DNA from: Candidatus Zixiibacteriota bacterium
GTDB lineage: Bacteria > Zixibacteria > MSB-5A5 > GN15 > FEB-12
Direction of reading: 5' to 3'
DNA length: 64,000 bases
NCBI GenBank assembly: GCA_040753875.1
Contig: JBFMDV010000020.1
Coordinates: 48,712 to 112,711, forward strand
Numbering within the stretch: the stretch's first letter is position 1; every line of letters starts with the position of its first letter. The notes beneath the pieces are model-generated. The model did not search any database. It was not told the origin of the DNA and was given only the letters and a program-made list of their open reading frames with translations. Positions 41,107 through 51,058 of the stretch are shown here, piece by piece. The position numbers and the translations under genes are program-made.

Positions 41107-42657
41107 TCACAGCGGTATGTTCCCGTGCTTTCTCGGCGGGTTTGAGTCTTTCTTCGTCTCGAGCATCTGGAACGCCCGGATCAAACGAGGACGTGTGGTC
41201 TTCGGCTCGATAATGTCATCCACATACCCACGAGCGGCCGCTATGAACGGATTGGCGAACTTCTCGCGATACTCTTCCTCTTTCCGTTTCAACTCCAACT
41301 CCGGATTCGATGACGTCATAATCTCTTTCTTGAAGATGATCTCCACCGCTCCCTTGGGTCCCATCACCGCGACCTCTGCGGTCGGCCAGGCGTAGTTCAT
41401 GTCGCCGCGCACATGCTTGGAGTTCATAACGTCGTAGGCGCCGCCATACGCTTTGCGCGTGATAATCGTGACCTTCGGAACAGTCGCCTCACAATAAGCA
41501 TAGAGTAGTTTGGCACCATGCCGGATAATGCCGCCATGCTCCTGGTCGGTGCCGGGCATGAAGCCGGGAACGTCTTCGAATGTCAGAAGCGGGATATTGA
41601 ACGCATCGCAGAACCGGATGAACCGCGCCCCTTTCACCGACGAGTTGATATCCAGCACGCCCGCCATCACCGCCGGCTGATTGGCAATGATGCCGATGGA
41701 ACGTCCCGCCAGACGCGCAAACCCGACTACGATATTCGCCGCATATTCCTCGTGTACTTCAAAGAATGATCCCTCATCCACCACCCGCGTGATGACATCC
41801 TTGATATCGTACGGCTGGTTTGGGTTCTCTGGTATCAGATGATTGAGTGATTCATCTTCGCGATCCGCGGGATCGGAACTGGCCACAAACGGCGGGTCCT
41901 CGCAGTTGTTCTGCGGAATGTATTCGAACAGACGCTTGAGCTTGGTAATAGCATCTGCTTCGTTGTCGCAGGCGAAATGCGCCACGCCGGATTTCGATGC
42001 GTGTACGAGAGCTCCACCCAATTCCTCTGATGTCACCTGCTCGTGCGTGACAGTCTTGACCACGTTTGGTCCGGTGACAAACATGTATGATGTCCCCTTG
42101 GTCATCAGAACAAAATCAGTGATGGCCGGACTATAGACTGCCCCGCCGGCGCACGGACCAAGGATAACCGAAATCTGGGGGATAACGCCAGAGGCCAGTG
42201 TGTTCAGAAGAAATATGTCCGCATACCCGCCAAGCGACACGACCCCCTCTTGAATACGCGCCCCACCGGAATCATTAAGACCGATTACGGGAGCGCCGAC
42301 TTTCATAGCTTTCTCCATAATCTTGCAGACTTTTTCGGCATGAGCTTCGGAGAGCGAGCCGCCGAACACCGTGAAGTCCTGCGAGAAAATGAAAACTGTT
42401 CTTCCGTTGATTTTGCCGCAACCGGTGATCACACCGTCGCCGAGCACTTTTTGTTCAGCCAGCCCGAAATCGGTGGAGCGGTGCGTGACGAACATATCGA
42501 ATTCTTCGAATGAATTGTCGTCGACCAGCAGCTCGATTCGCTCGCGGGCGGTCAGCTTTCCCTTCTGGTGCTGGGCGTCGATACGGTCCTGCCCACCCCC
42601 TAATTGCGCCTGCGAGCGCATCGCCTCAAGATGATTCAGCTTCTTCTCTAAAGACAC
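41107..42657 (-). CDS. pccB: Propionyl-CoA carboxylase, carboxyltransferase (beta) subunit
   Basis: 516 residues that transfer the carboxyl group from biotin to the acyl-CoA. It contains [41 protein letters not shown] with the oxyanion glycines, and [20 protein letters not shown]. The motif [14 protein letters not shown] has Asp where propionyl-CoA-specific enzymes do (Asp422 in Streptomyces PccB) and acetyl-CoA carboxylases have Ile, which supports propionyl-CoA as substrate. The start is GTG at 42657 after AAGAGGGG, 9 bases after the metallo-beta-lactamase gene. Confidence 0.92.
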   Translation of the reverse strand: MSLEKKLNHLEAMRSQAQLGGGQDRIDAQHQKGKLTARERIELLVDDNSFEEFDMFVTHRSTDFGLAEQKVLGDGVITGCGKINGRTVFIFSQDFTVFGGSLSEAHAEKVCKIMEKAMKVGAPVIGLNDSGGARIQEGVVSLGGYADIFLLNTLASGVIPQISVILGPCAGGAVYSPAITDFVLMTKGTSYMFVTGPNVVKTVTHEQVTSEELGGALVHASKSGVAHFACDNEADAITKLKRLFEYIPQNNCEDPPFVASSDPADREDESLNHLIPENPNQPYDIKDVITRVVDEGSFFEVHEEYAANIVVGFARLAGRSIGIIANQPAVMAGVLDINSSVKGARFIRFCDAFNIPLLTFEDVPGFMPGTDQEHGGIIRHGAKLLYAYCEATVPKVTIITRKAYGGAYDVMNSKHVRGDMNYAWPTAEVAVMGPKGAVEIIFKKEIMTSSNPELELKRKEEEYREKFANPFIAAARGYVDDIIEPKTTRPRLIRAFQMLETKKDSNPPRKHGNIPL

Positions 42658-42666
42658 AGGCCCCTC

Positions 42667-43524
42667 TTATGCTTTGGTGGATACGGTGGCCTCGGTCACC
42701 GGTTCGGCGACAATTTTGCCGTCGACCTCTTTGATTCGCGCAAACGGTATGGTGGTATCGTGGTCAAACGCGAGGATGACATCCTGGTTGAGAATACGCG
42801 ACTGCGAACGACGCTTGAACTCCATACTGGTAAGCGGATAAACATCAGTGGCCGGCACAAATGGCACGCGCATATGGTGAATGGTCGGGTAAATGTCGGC
42901 ATAGTAGTACACGCGTGAACCGGCCGACTCCATCTCGATTACGAACTGCCCCTCGGAATGACCGCCGGAATGGACTGCATTGATACCGGGAAACAGCTCG
43001 GTGCTGCCGTCGATGAATTGAATCTTCCCCGCTTCGTTCAAGGGATGAAGTCGCGCCGGAACATATACGGCACCAGTACGTTCGTCCGGTTTGACAAACA
43101 CGTCCCATTCTTTCTTGGCGATGATATAGGTCGCATTTGGATAGCGTGCAACGTATTGCCCGTCCACGAATTTCACCGCACCTCCGCAATGGTCGGTGTG
43201 AAGATGCGTGAGAATTACGTAATCGATATCGGTCGGCTTCAGGCCAAGCGAGGCCAGACCGGTATCGATTGCGGAGACACCATCGGTACCGTAGATCTTC
43301 TTCTCGCGGTCGGAAAGCGTATCCCCGAGACCAATGTCGAAAATCATGTTCTTGTCGTGCGCAGTCAGCACGAACAGATTGGTCACCATCGGAATGAGGT
43401 TGTTGGCATCGGCCGGAATCAGTCGCTGCCACATGCTTTTGGGTATGACCCCGAACATGGTACCCCCGTCGAGCCGGAACGGCTGCTCGACGAAGGTACG
43501 TATTTCAAACGAACCGAATTTCAT
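42667..43524 (-). CDS. Metallo-beta-lactamase-fold hydrolase in the carboxylase operon
   Basis: 285 residues from an ATG at 43524 that overlaps the acyl-CoA dehydrogenase stop (ATGA); the frame is open further upstream only as a shadow of that gene. Zinc ligands are visible as THLHTDHCGG (HxHxDH), HSGGHSEGQ and a later ADIYPTIHH, with NQDVILAFDHD near the end. This is the lactonase/AHL-type subgroup. Its substrate may be an acyl-CoA or lactone linked to the pathway, but that is inferred from context only. Confidence 0.82.
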   Translation of the reverse strand: MKFGSFEIRTFVEQPFRLDGGTMFGVIPKSMWQRLIPADANNLIPMVTNLFVLTAHDKNMIFDIGLGDTLSDREKKIYGTDGVSAIDTGLASLGLKPTDIDYVILTHLHTDHCGGAVKFVDGQYVARYPNATYIIAKKEWDVFVKPDERTGAVYVPARLHPLNEAGKIQFIDGSTELFPGINAVHSGGHSEGQFVIEMESAGSRVYYYADIYPTIHHMRVPFVPATDVYPLTSMEFKRRSQSRILNQDVILAFDHDTTIPFARIKEVDGKIVAEPVTEATVSTKA

Positions 43525-44669
43525 CGGGCTCCGAGCACCTGACCGGCGATCACCAACCGCTGAACTTCCGAGGTTCCCTCGTATATCTCCAGCACCCGCT
43601 GGTCGCGGTACAGTTTTTCGATTACGGAAAATTCGCCAATGTACCCGTAGCCGCCCCATATCTGCATGGCGCGGTCGACGCAGAATCGTGCAACCTCCGA
43701 GGCATACAGCTTGGCGTGCGAGGCCTCGAGCGTAAACTTCTCGCCACGGTCCTGCATCATGGCCGCCTTGTAGGTGAGACAACGAGCCGCCTCGACCCGG
43801 GTGGACATATCGGCAATCATCCACTGGATCGCCTGGAGTTTGGCAATTGGGGCACCGAACGCCTGACGTGCCTTGGCGCGTGAGACTGCCTCATCAAGGG
43901 CGCGCTGCGCAATCCCAACCCCCTGCGCCGCCACGCCGATCCGGGCGCCGTCGAGAGTTCCCATGGCGTAACGGAACCCTTTGCCGACCTCGCCGAGGAG
44001 ATTTGCTTTCGGCACTTTGACATCTTTGATCATGATGCCGCCCGTGGTCGCCGCGCGCATCCCCATCTTGTGTTTCAGGGTCCGCGCATTCCAGCCGGGC
44101 TGCTTGACATTATCCACGATAATAGCCGACATCTTGGGCTGTCCTTCGATCCGGCAGAACAGCACAGCCAGGTCGGCCACGTCGCCGTGCATGATGAATA
44201 TCTTCTCGCCGTTGATGACATAGCTGTCGCCGTTCTCGACCGCGACGGTTTTCTGGTTGGCCGCATCCGACCCGGCATCCGGCTCGGTCAGCACGAACGC
44301 CGGCACCCGCTTGCCGGTGGCGCAGTCCGGCACGTATTTCTTTTTCATCTCGTCGCTGGCGAAATGAAGAATCGGGTAGGTGGCCAGCTCACCCACTGCG
44401 CAGAGCAGTCCGACTCCCGGATCGTGATAGCAGAGTTCCTCGACCAGCGTGATATACTCGAGATTGCTTTTCCCCTTCCCCCCTAAGTTGGTCGGCACGC
44501 AGTAGCCGATGAAACCTGCTTCACCTAACTTGCGATACAGGTCATGCGGGAACTTGCGCGGCTCCGGCATCCGGTCCAATTCCTCGGACACCGGGTAGAT
44601 ATACTTGTCGGCGAATGCTTTGACTTCGTCGCGCACCGCCTGTTGGCGCGGATCAATGTTATATCCCAT
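43521..44669 (-). CDS. Acyl-CoA dehydrogenase
   Basis: A 382-residue FAD enzyme of the short/medium-chain type. It has AFVLTEPDAGSDA (flavin contact), GEKIFIMHGDVADL, KMGMRAATTGGIMIKDV, RQAFGAPIAKLQAIQWMIADM and IWGGYGYIGEFSVIEKLYRDQRVLEIYEGTSEVQ; the Glu of YEGTSE is the expected catalytic base. It could feed propionyl-CoA or branched acyl-CoA into the island; chain specificity is not readable. The ATG at 44669 follows GGGAGTAGCT. Confidence 0.9.
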   Translation of the reverse strand: MGYNIDPRQQAVRDEVKAFADKYIYPVSEELDRMPEPRKFPHDLYRKLGEAGFIGYCVPTNLGGKGKSNLEYITLVEELCYHDPGVGLLCAVGELATYPILHFASDEMKKKYVPDCATGKRVPAFVLTEPDAGSDAANQKTVAVENGDSYVINGEKIFIMHGDVADLAVLFCRIEGQPKMSAIIVDNVKQPGWNARTLKHKMGMRAATTGGIMIKDVKVPKANLLGEVGKGFRYAMGTLDGARIGVAAQGVGIAQRALDEAVSRAKARQAFGAPIAKLQAIQWMIADMSTRVEAARCLTYKAAMMQDRGEKFTLEASHAKLYASEVARFCVDRAMQIWGGYGYIGEFSVIEKLYRDQRVLEIYEGTSEVQRLVIAGQVLGAR

Positions 44670-44713
44670 AGCTACTCCCGAAACTCCTTCCACAAAAACA
44701 AAAGCTTCAATGC

Positions 44714-45133
44714 TTACATAATCTTCTCATTGGATTTCTTGGCGCTGATCTGCCGTTTGAGAAACTCGATCGCTTCCTCGGTCGGCGCGCCCGGTGTGAA
44801 AATCTTCGCGACTCCCATTTTCTCCAGCGCCTCCTTGTCGTCGTCAGGAATAATCCCGCCGCCGAACAGGAGCATGTCGGTCGCCCCCTTCTTTTTCATC
44901 TCATCGAGAATGGCGGGGAACAGCGTCATGTGCGCGCCGGACAGGATCGACACACCGATCGCGTCGGCATCTTCCTGAATAGCGGCGTCGACAATCATCT
45001 CCGGCGTCTGGCGAAGGCCGGTATAGATCACCTCGAATCCGGCATCGCGAAACGCCGATGCGATCACTTTGATACCGCGGTCATGGCCATCCAGCCCCGG
45101 TTTGGCTAAGAGAACTCTGATTTTTCGTTCCAT
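44714..45133 (-). CDS. mcmA2: Cobalamin-binding subunit of acyl-CoA mutase
   Basis: A 139-residue flavodoxin-like B12 domain. DGHDRG near residue 15 is the DxHxxG motif that supplies the cobalt-ligand histidine; GVSILSGAH and [10 protein letters not shown] complete the base-off binding pattern. It is the only such subunit in the window and would have to serve one or both large subunits (36888-38465 and 45232-46935). The ATG at 45133 is chosen over a TTG two codons earlier. Confidence 0.92.
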   Translation of the reverse strand: MERKIRVLLAKPGLDGHDRGIKVIASAFRDAGFEVIYTGLRQTPEMIVDAAIQEDADAIGVSILSGAHMTLFPAILDEMKKKGATDMLLFGGGIIPDDDKEALEKMGVAKIFTPGAPTEEAIEFLKRQISAKKSNEKIM

Positions 45134-45180
45134 GGTCAATCTATCTCAAAATGTCATCAATCTCTTGTTCTCTTGTCGTC

Positions 45181-45229
45181 GTCATTGCGAGGAGGATTCG
45201 CCGAAGGCGAACCGGACGAAGCAATCTCT
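45181..45229. repeat. GTCATTGCGAGG repeat between the mutase subunit genes
   Basis: GTCATTGCGAGGAGGATTCG to GACGAAGCAATCTC with an inner TTCGCCGAAGGCGAA palindrome. It ends three bases before the stop codon of the large mutase gene (45232-45234) and fills most of the gap before the B12-subunit gene. Confidence 0.75.
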
Positions 45230-45231
45230 CC

Positions 45232-46935
45232 TCACGACACCTGCATCGCCGAGACCGATTCCGAGTGCTCACCCCAGGCGGCCCGGAGCACATCACACAT
45301 CTCCCCTACTGAGGCGTATGCCTTGGCCCCCTCCATGATCACCTCGAACGTGTTCCCTTTACCGCGAGCCACCTCGTCAAGCTTCTTGAGACAGACCTGT
45401 ACTCTCCCGTTGTCCCGTTCACGCTTGATTTTCTTCAGAAACGCCACCTGATCCCGCTCGATCTGCGGGTCGATCTTGAGAATCGGGATTTCGACCTTCT
45501 CGTCATCCAGCACAAAATCGTTCACCCCCACGATCACCCGCTCTTTGTTTTCGAGCTCCTGCTGGTGGCGATACGCCGCCTTGGCAATCTCGCGCTGGAA
45601 ATACCCCTCATCGATACAGGGCAGCACGCCGCCGCGCCGGTCGATCTCATCAAAGTATGCCTCGGCTTCCGCTTCCATCTTGTCAGTCAGTGCCTCAACA
45701 AAGTACGATCCGGCCAGCGGGTCAACCGTGTTCGCCACGCCGGTCTCATACGCAATGATCTGCTGCGTGCGAAGCGCGATCAGGGCCGCCTTCTCCGATG
45801 GCAGCGCCAAGGTTTCATCCATTGAATTGGTATGGAGCGACTGCGTGCCCCCCAGCACCCCGGAAAGCGCCTGTATTGCCACCCGCACGATATTGTTCTC
45901 CGGCTGCTGAGCGGTCAGGGATACACCGGCAGTCTGCGTGTGGAAACGCAGCATCCAGCTTCGCGGATTCTTCGCGCCGTATTTGTTTTTCATCCGCTTG
46001 GCATAGATGCGCCGCGCCGCGCGGTATTTGGCAATTTCCTCGAAGAAATCGGAGTGGGCATTGAAAAAGTACGACAGCCTCGGCGCAAAATCATCCACAT
46101 TCTGCCCGGTCGCGATCGCCGATTCGATATAGCAGAACCCGTCGGCCAGCGTAAACGCCAGCTCCTGCACGGCGGTTGCGCCGGCTTCGCGGATATGATA
46201 GCCGGAGATTGAAATCGTGTTGTACTGCGGGACATGCTTGGTGCAATAATCCATCATGTCGGTAATCAGGCGGATCGATGGTCGCGGCGGGAAGATAAAC
46301 TCCTTCTGTGCGATATACTCTTTCAGGATATCGTTCTGAAGTGTCCCCCGGACCTGATCGAATGACACCCCCTGCTTTTCAGCGACACACAGGTACATGG
46401 CCAACAGCATCGACGCCGGGGAATTGATTGTCATGGAGGTGGAGACTTTGGACAGATCGATATCGCCGAATATAATTTCCACATCAGCCAGCGTGTCCAC
46501 CGCCACACCGCACTTGCCGACCTCGCCGAGCGAGCGGGGATGATCGGAATCATACCCCATTAGAGTAGGCAGGTCAAACGCGGTCGACAGTCCCGTCCCC
46601 CCCTGCGCCAGGATATACTTGAATCGCTCGTTGGTCTGTTTGGGGGTCCCCATGCCGGCGAACTGGCGCATGGTCCAGAGCTTGGTGCGGTAGAGCGTGT
46701 GATGGACACCGCGCGTGTACGGATACTCTCCAGGAAGCCCGATATTGTCCCAGTAATACTGGTCCGTATCGGCCCCCTTGATTGAGTTCGGCGCATAGAG
46801 GCCGTCAATGTCAACCCCGGAGACGGTGAAAAACCGGGGCATCGATTTCTTGTCGCGCGACTTGGCGGCCGTTTTATCCCAGATAGCCAGCCGCTGTTTG
46901 ATGGTGTTCAGAAAGTTCTTGTCAAACATATGCAT
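45232..46935 (-). CDS. Acyl-CoA mutase large subunit, paralogue with Phe at the specificity position
   Basis: 567 residues, the same barrel family as the product of 36888-38465. It has [74 protein letters not shown] and LHTNSMDETLALPSE. It carries Phe in RQFAG where methylmalonyl-CoA mutase has Tyr; isobutyryl-CoA mutase also has Phe at this site, so another substrate is possible. An N-terminal extension of about 45 residues precedes the barrel. GGAGT lies before the ATG. First gene of the island. Which mutase pairs with the B12 subunit is not settled. Confidence 0.88.
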   Translation of the reverse strand: MHMFDKNFLNTIKQRLAIWDKTAAKSRDKKSMPRFFTVSGVDIDGLYAPNSIKGADTDQYYWDNIGLPGEYPYTRGVHHTLYRTKLWTMRQFAGMGTPKQTNERFKYILAQGGTGLSTAFDLPTLMGYDSDHPRSLGEVGKCGVAVDTLADVEIIFGDIDLSKVSTSMTINSPASMLLAMYLCVAEKQGVSFDQVRGTLQNDILKEYIAQKEFIFPPRPSIRLITDMMDYCTKHVPQYNTISISGYHIREAGATAVQELAFTLADGFCYIESAIATGQNVDDFAPRLSYFFNAHSDFFEEIAKYRAARRIYAKRMKNKYGAKNPRSWMLRFHTQTAGVSLTAQQPENNIVRVAIQALSGVLGGTQSLHTNSMDETLALPSEKAALIALRTQQIIAYETGVANTVDPLAGSYFVEALTDKMEAEAEAYFDEIDRRGGVLPCIDEGYFQREIAKAAYRHQQELENKERVIVGVNDFVLDDEKVEIPILKIDPQIERDQVAFLKKIKRERDNGRVQVCLKKLDEVARGKGNTFEVIMEGAKAYASVGEMCDVLRAAWGEHSESVSAMQVS

Positions 46936-47115
46936 AGACTCCGTTTACCCGAAACTGAACAATAATGAATACGCGTTGCAAACGCAAGCCGTGTTGGGCT
47001 TCTTCATCCAACCAGATCGTACAGTTATCATGGGCGCACTCTAAGGCACAGGCAGGCCCAGGAGAAGCCGCTGCCACATATTAAGATTGTCCGGAAAGCA
47101 ACCGCGGCCTATACT

Positions 47116-48369
47116 GTGCATCGCATGGGACGATTCCGGGACACGATCACCGCCTGGCTGGACTATTACTTCGGTCCCATTCTGGTCACCCTTGGCTGCC
47201 TGGCGCTTTCACTCTATCTGCATCTTAGTCAGTGTCGGGCGTACATCACGGCGACCGATGAACGCTGGAATAATATCCTCAATCTTCACAAGGTTTTCTA
47301 CCCGTTTTCGATTCGGTACCTGACCACCTATCCAATACTCTGGGCGAATGACCTGTTCGGACTGCCGTACCGGACCGGGTTCTTCCTCATGCAATATCTC
47401 CTGGCGTTGGCGTTAGGGCTGGCGCTGTATCGGTTCCTGATTAAACTGGAGTTTTCAAAGTTCTGGTCGAATCTCGGCGTGGCGATCTGCTTGCTGTCAT
47501 TTCCGGTGTTGCTGGCACATTCCGAACCGGTGTTCACGTACGATGATTTCTGGTTGTACCTCTTCCTCACGCTCTGTATGACGGCGGTTATCGATTCCCG
47601 ATTTCGCGACGCCGCAGTCTGGTTCGCACTCGGCTGCTTTGCCCGCGAACAGATGCTGATGTATGCACCGGCCTACGCACTCGGACTCTAGCTCTTCCGA
47701 CAGGAGCGAACAATACGCCAATTGCTGACACCGTTCCTGACACCAATAGCCGTATACGGTCTCTTCCTGTCGATAGTCTGGCAAACCCCGCACCCGCACC
47801 GGTGGGAGCTGTTTGCCCACAATATTGAGACCCCCCTACGCACTGTAGACACAATCTATTCTGTCTTCATCTCCTTCGGGTTTATCTGGATGGTATTCCT
47901 TCTTATGCTCGTCTGGTCCGCTGCTCGTCGGCTCAATGGGTTCACGCGCGAGGAGCGCTTTCTGGTCCTTGGCGGGCTGATCTCGGTCTTGGTTACTGTA
48001 CCAGTGGGACTCTCCTGGACACTTGCGCACGAGACGCGTGTCTTCTTCCCGCCGTTTGTCTTTCTCGTGCCGCTTGCGGTGAAATGGCTGCAGGAGGTCG
48101 ACCGGCGCATTGTGCAGTTATGGCCCATCCCCGCACTCCTCATGCTCATAATTGCCTGCGAAGGACTACTCTGGCCTGGTTTGAAGCTTGGAAACTATCT
48201 CTTTGCGGAATTCGAGTATCGGGACTGCCGCGCCCTGTCACGCGTGCTGGGGGGAGTCCACTTTGGGCTGTCGATGGCGATGATCCTGCTGGGGGCGGTG
48301 ATGGTGGCCACGGGAGCGATCACATGGATCAGCCGCCGTCGCCGAACACCTGATACAGCGATTCACTGA
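47116..48369 (+). pseudogene. Polytopic membrane protein broken by an in-frame TAG
   Basis: Two open frames (47116-47691 and 47692-48369) are in the same frame and divided only by a TAG at 47689-47691, with the protein reading on directly (YALGL, stop, LFRQERTIRQLL). The joined product would be 416 residues with about eight to ten hydrophobic helices and an early loop containing a DERW motif, similar in style to GT-C glycosyltransferases of the ArnT/PMT kind, though no family is certain. TAG is an ordinary stop elsewhere in this window. A nonsense mutation or a sequence error is most likely. The 3' end overlaps meaB by 41 bases, convergently. Confidence 0.7.
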
Positions 48370-49276
48370 TACTGTAGGGATCGGCCTTACCCTCGATGAT
48401 TTGATCGATTGACTGGTCAAACTGCGGCCGTTCCGCAAGATGGTCCAGAAATTCCTGCTGGAAGCGATTGGTAAGAATGTGCAGGATCTTCCGTTTGATC
48501 TGCTCGCGGCGGTGCTGCTCGAACTTGCCGTTAGCACGACTGAAATTCAGATGCTCCTCGATCTTGCCGTAGAGCCGGTCGATGTTCTTCTTGTTGACCG
48601 CCTCGGTCGAAACCACCGGCACCGGCCACTCCCCTTTGCGGTGTTTCCGTGCATCCATCGTCTGCTGGAGTTCGGCGGCGATCCGCTCCGCACCCGGGCG
48701 ATCCGACTTGTTGACGCAGAAGATGTCGGCGATCTCCATCAGCCCCGCTTTCATGGTCTGGACAGCATCGCCCGACTCCGGAACGATTACCACCACCACC
48801 GAATCGCAACTGTCGATGATATCGAGCTCGATCTGACCGACCCCGACCGTTTCGATCAGCGTGACATCAAATCCGAACGCATCGTAAATGACCGTGACAT
48901 TGTCGGTCGCGGCCGCCAGTCCGCCTGTGGCCCCACGAGTGGCCATGGAGCGGAAATAGACGCTGCCATCGGCAGGGAGTTCATTCATGCGGACCCGGTC
49001 CCCCAGGAGCGCTCCACCGGTGAACGGTGAGGATGGGTCAACCGCAATGATGCCGACCTTCCGTTTGGCCGCCACATAGAGGTGCGCCAGGCCGTTGACG
49101 AGTGTGGACTTGCCTGAACCGGGAGGTCCGGTGATGCCGATACGAATGGCACGACCGGCCTTGGGATACAGCCGCGACAGCACGCGCTGATAATCCTCCC
49201 CCTGATTCTCGACGTGCGAGATCAGCTTTGACAGGGCCCGAACATCTCCCTCACTGAATGCATCCAGAAGCGTCAT
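48329..49276 (-). CDS. meaB: MeaB/ArgK-type G-protein chaperone of B12-dependent mutase
   Basis: A 315-residue P-loop GTPase that gates cobalamin loading and protects methylmalonyl-CoA mutase. It shows GITGPPGSGKSTLVNGL (about 49-65), VDPSSPFTGGALLGDRVRM, the Mg-binding VIYDAFGFDVTLIETVGVGQ stretch, and VNKSDRPGAE as the guanine-specificity motif. The C-terminal helical part is present. The gene starts 3 bases after the recJ stop, so recJ and meaB are likely one transcript, separate from the mutase island but next to it. Confidence 0.93.
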   Translation of the reverse strand: MTLLDAFSEGDVRALSKLISHVENQGEDYQRVLSRLYPKAGRAIRIGITGPPGSGKSTLVNGLAHLYVAAKRKVGIIAVDPSSPFTGGALLGDRVRMNELPADGSVYFRSMATRGATGGLAAATDNVTVIYDAFGFDVTLIETVGVGQIELDIIDSCDSVVVVIVPESGDAVQTMKAGLMEIADIFCVNKSDRPGAERIAAELQQTMDARKHRKGEWPVPVVSTEAVNKKNIDRLYGKIEEHLNFSRANGKFEQHRREQIKRKILHILTNRFQQEFLDHLAERPQFDQSIDQIIEGKADPYSISESLYQVFGDGG

Positions 49277-49279
49277 GGC

Positions 49280-51028
49280 TCAGTTCAGACGTGGCGACAA
49301 ATCCCCGGCCGTAAGCTTGATATCGCGCAACCGAATTTGAATCTGGGTGACCTCGTTGTACGTGTTGTACTCGACCGCATAGACAATATCCACCAGGCAG
49401 CCCCGGTCCGAGATGACACGCGCCATGTCGCCGAAACCAAATCCGATGACGTCGAACACCGATTCCCCTTTGCGCACTTTCATCTTGAGGTGGTTGTTGC
49501 CGACGGTGTAGGGTGTGCCAAGCACCTCGCAGTTGCGAGTGAGGAAAATGGGCCGCATGTTCTGCGGACCGAATGGCGAGAAAGCCTCAATCGCGTCCAT
49601 GAACGCATCGTCGATCTCGCTCAGTTCGATCTCCAAGTCGATGAAGAGCTTCGGTACAATGTCCTCCGGCGTCAGAAACTTCGCAGACACTTCTTTGAAC
49701 TTCTCGCGGAATTCCGGGATGTTCTCCGGCAGAATGGACAGCCCGGCGGCGTACTTGTGTCCGCCGTACTTGATGAGCAGGTGCTCGCACTCCTTGAGCG
49801 CTTCGCACAAATGGAAACCAGGAATGGAACGGGCCGACCCTTTCCCTTCACCGTCCGAGATCGCGATCATCACGGTCGGCAGGTGGAATCGCTCGACCAG
49901 TCGGCTGGCGACAATCCCGATAACCCCCTGATGCCAGCCTTCTTCGGCCAGCACGATCGCCCGGTCCTGCTGGACATCCACCAGCTCGCGCATCTGGTCC
50001 AGTGCTTCGTGAAGCGTCTTCTCGTCGATCTCCTTGCGACGCTTATTTTCGCTGTCCAGCTTGCGGGCAATCTCGGCCGCCATCCGCTCATCGCGAGTGG
50101 CCAAGAGGCGGATCGCCTGACGGGCATCCCCAAGCCGCCCCAGCGCGTTGATACGGGGGGCCAGGATGAACACCACCTGACCGGTGCTGATATCCTTGCC
50201 CATCAGCCCCGACACGAAAGCCAGTGATTTGAGCCCCGGTTTGGTGGTGCGGGCGATCTGCCTGATGCCGAATTTAGTCAGGATTCGATTCTCGCCGACC
50301 AGCGGGACGATATCAGCCGAGGTGCCGAGCGCTACGAGATCGAGATGTTCTTCGAGTTCGCGCTCGTCCTGGTTGAGCCTGCGGTACAGCGCCTGGGCAA
50401 ACTTGAACGCGACTCCCACGCCGGAGAGCTCACCGCCGTAGTCGCAATCGGGCTGTTTGGGGTTGATAATGGCGTGTGCGCGAGGTATGGTCATGCCCGG
50501 CTCATGGTGGTCGGTCACCACCACGTCGAGTCCCTGCGATATGGCATAGTCGATCTCTTCAACCGCCGTGATACCGGTGTCGACTGTTACGATCAAGGAG
50601 ACACCGTTCGCCTTGGCCTCATCGATCCCTTCGACCGACAGACCATACCCCTCAACCAGCCGGTTCGGCAGGTAGAACGTGACCTGTGCGCCCAGCTTAT
50701 TGAGGACCATGTACAAGAGCGCTGTGGCCGTGATGCCGTCGACATCATAGTCGCCGTAGATCATCACTTTCTCGTTCTCGAACAGGGCTTTCAGGACACG
50801 CTCGATCCCCAGTTCCATTCCCACCATGGAGAACGGGTCTTTGAGATCGGTCATGCGAGGGTGCAGAAAACGCTCAATCGTCTCAGCAGTATCGAGCTGA
50901 CGATTGACCAGTATCTTGACGACATTTGGCGGCAGAGTAGCCTCTGTCGCCAGTCGGCCCACTAAAGCCTGATCCGGCTCTGGGGCCAGGACCCACTTCA
51001 GCGATGTCGTCTTATGGGCCCAATTCAT
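49280..51028 (-). CDS. recJ: Single-strand-specific exonuclease RecJ
   Basis: A 582-residue 5'-3' exonuclease of recombination and repair. DHH-family motifs are seen: MIYGDYDVDGITATAL (about 89), VTVDTGITA, VVTDHHEPG and ALGTSADIVPL, then a DHHA1 part with KYGGHKYAAGLSI and a C-terminal OB-fold segment. The ATG at 51028 after GTGGAGG is preferred over a GTG four codons upstream. meaB follows after 3 bases; rnpB lies upstream. Confidence 0.93.
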   Translation of the reverse strand: MNWAHKTTSLKWVLAPEPDQALVGRLATEATLPPNVVKILVNRQLDTAETIERFLHPRMTDLKDPFSMVGMELGIERVLKALFENEKVMIYGDYDVDGITATALLYMVLNKLGAQVTFYLPNRLVEGYGLSVEGIDEAKANGVSLIVTVDTGITAVEEIDYAISQGLDVVVTDHHEPGMTIPRAHAIINPKQPDCDYGGELSGVGVAFKFAQALYRRLNQDERELEEHLDLVALGTSADIVPLVGENRILTKFGIRQIARTTKPGLKSLAFVSGLMGKDISTGQVVFILAPRINALGRLGDARQAIRLLATRDERMAAEIARKLDSENKRRKEIDEKTLHEALDQMRELVDVQQDRAIVLAEEGWHQGVIGIVASRLVERFHLPTVMIAISDGEGKGSARSIPGFHLCEALKECEHLLIKYGGHKYAAGLSILPENIPEFREKFKEVSAKFLTPEDIVPKLFIDLEIELSEIDDAFMDAIEAFSPFGPQNMRPIFLTRNCEVLGTPYTVGNNHLKMKVRKGESVFDVIGFGFGDMARVISDRGCLVDIVYAVEYNTYNEVTQIQIRLRDIKLTAGDLSPRLN

Positions 51029-51058
51029 GGCAGCCTCCACAAGCTTTCAGCAATGTGG

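Noticed and set aside
47045..47080. Possible cobalamin riboswitch (CCCAGGAGAAGCCGCTGCC resembles a B12 box)
   Set aside because: It is on the plus strand, faces away from the mutase genes, the match is partial, and no supporting stems were found upstream.
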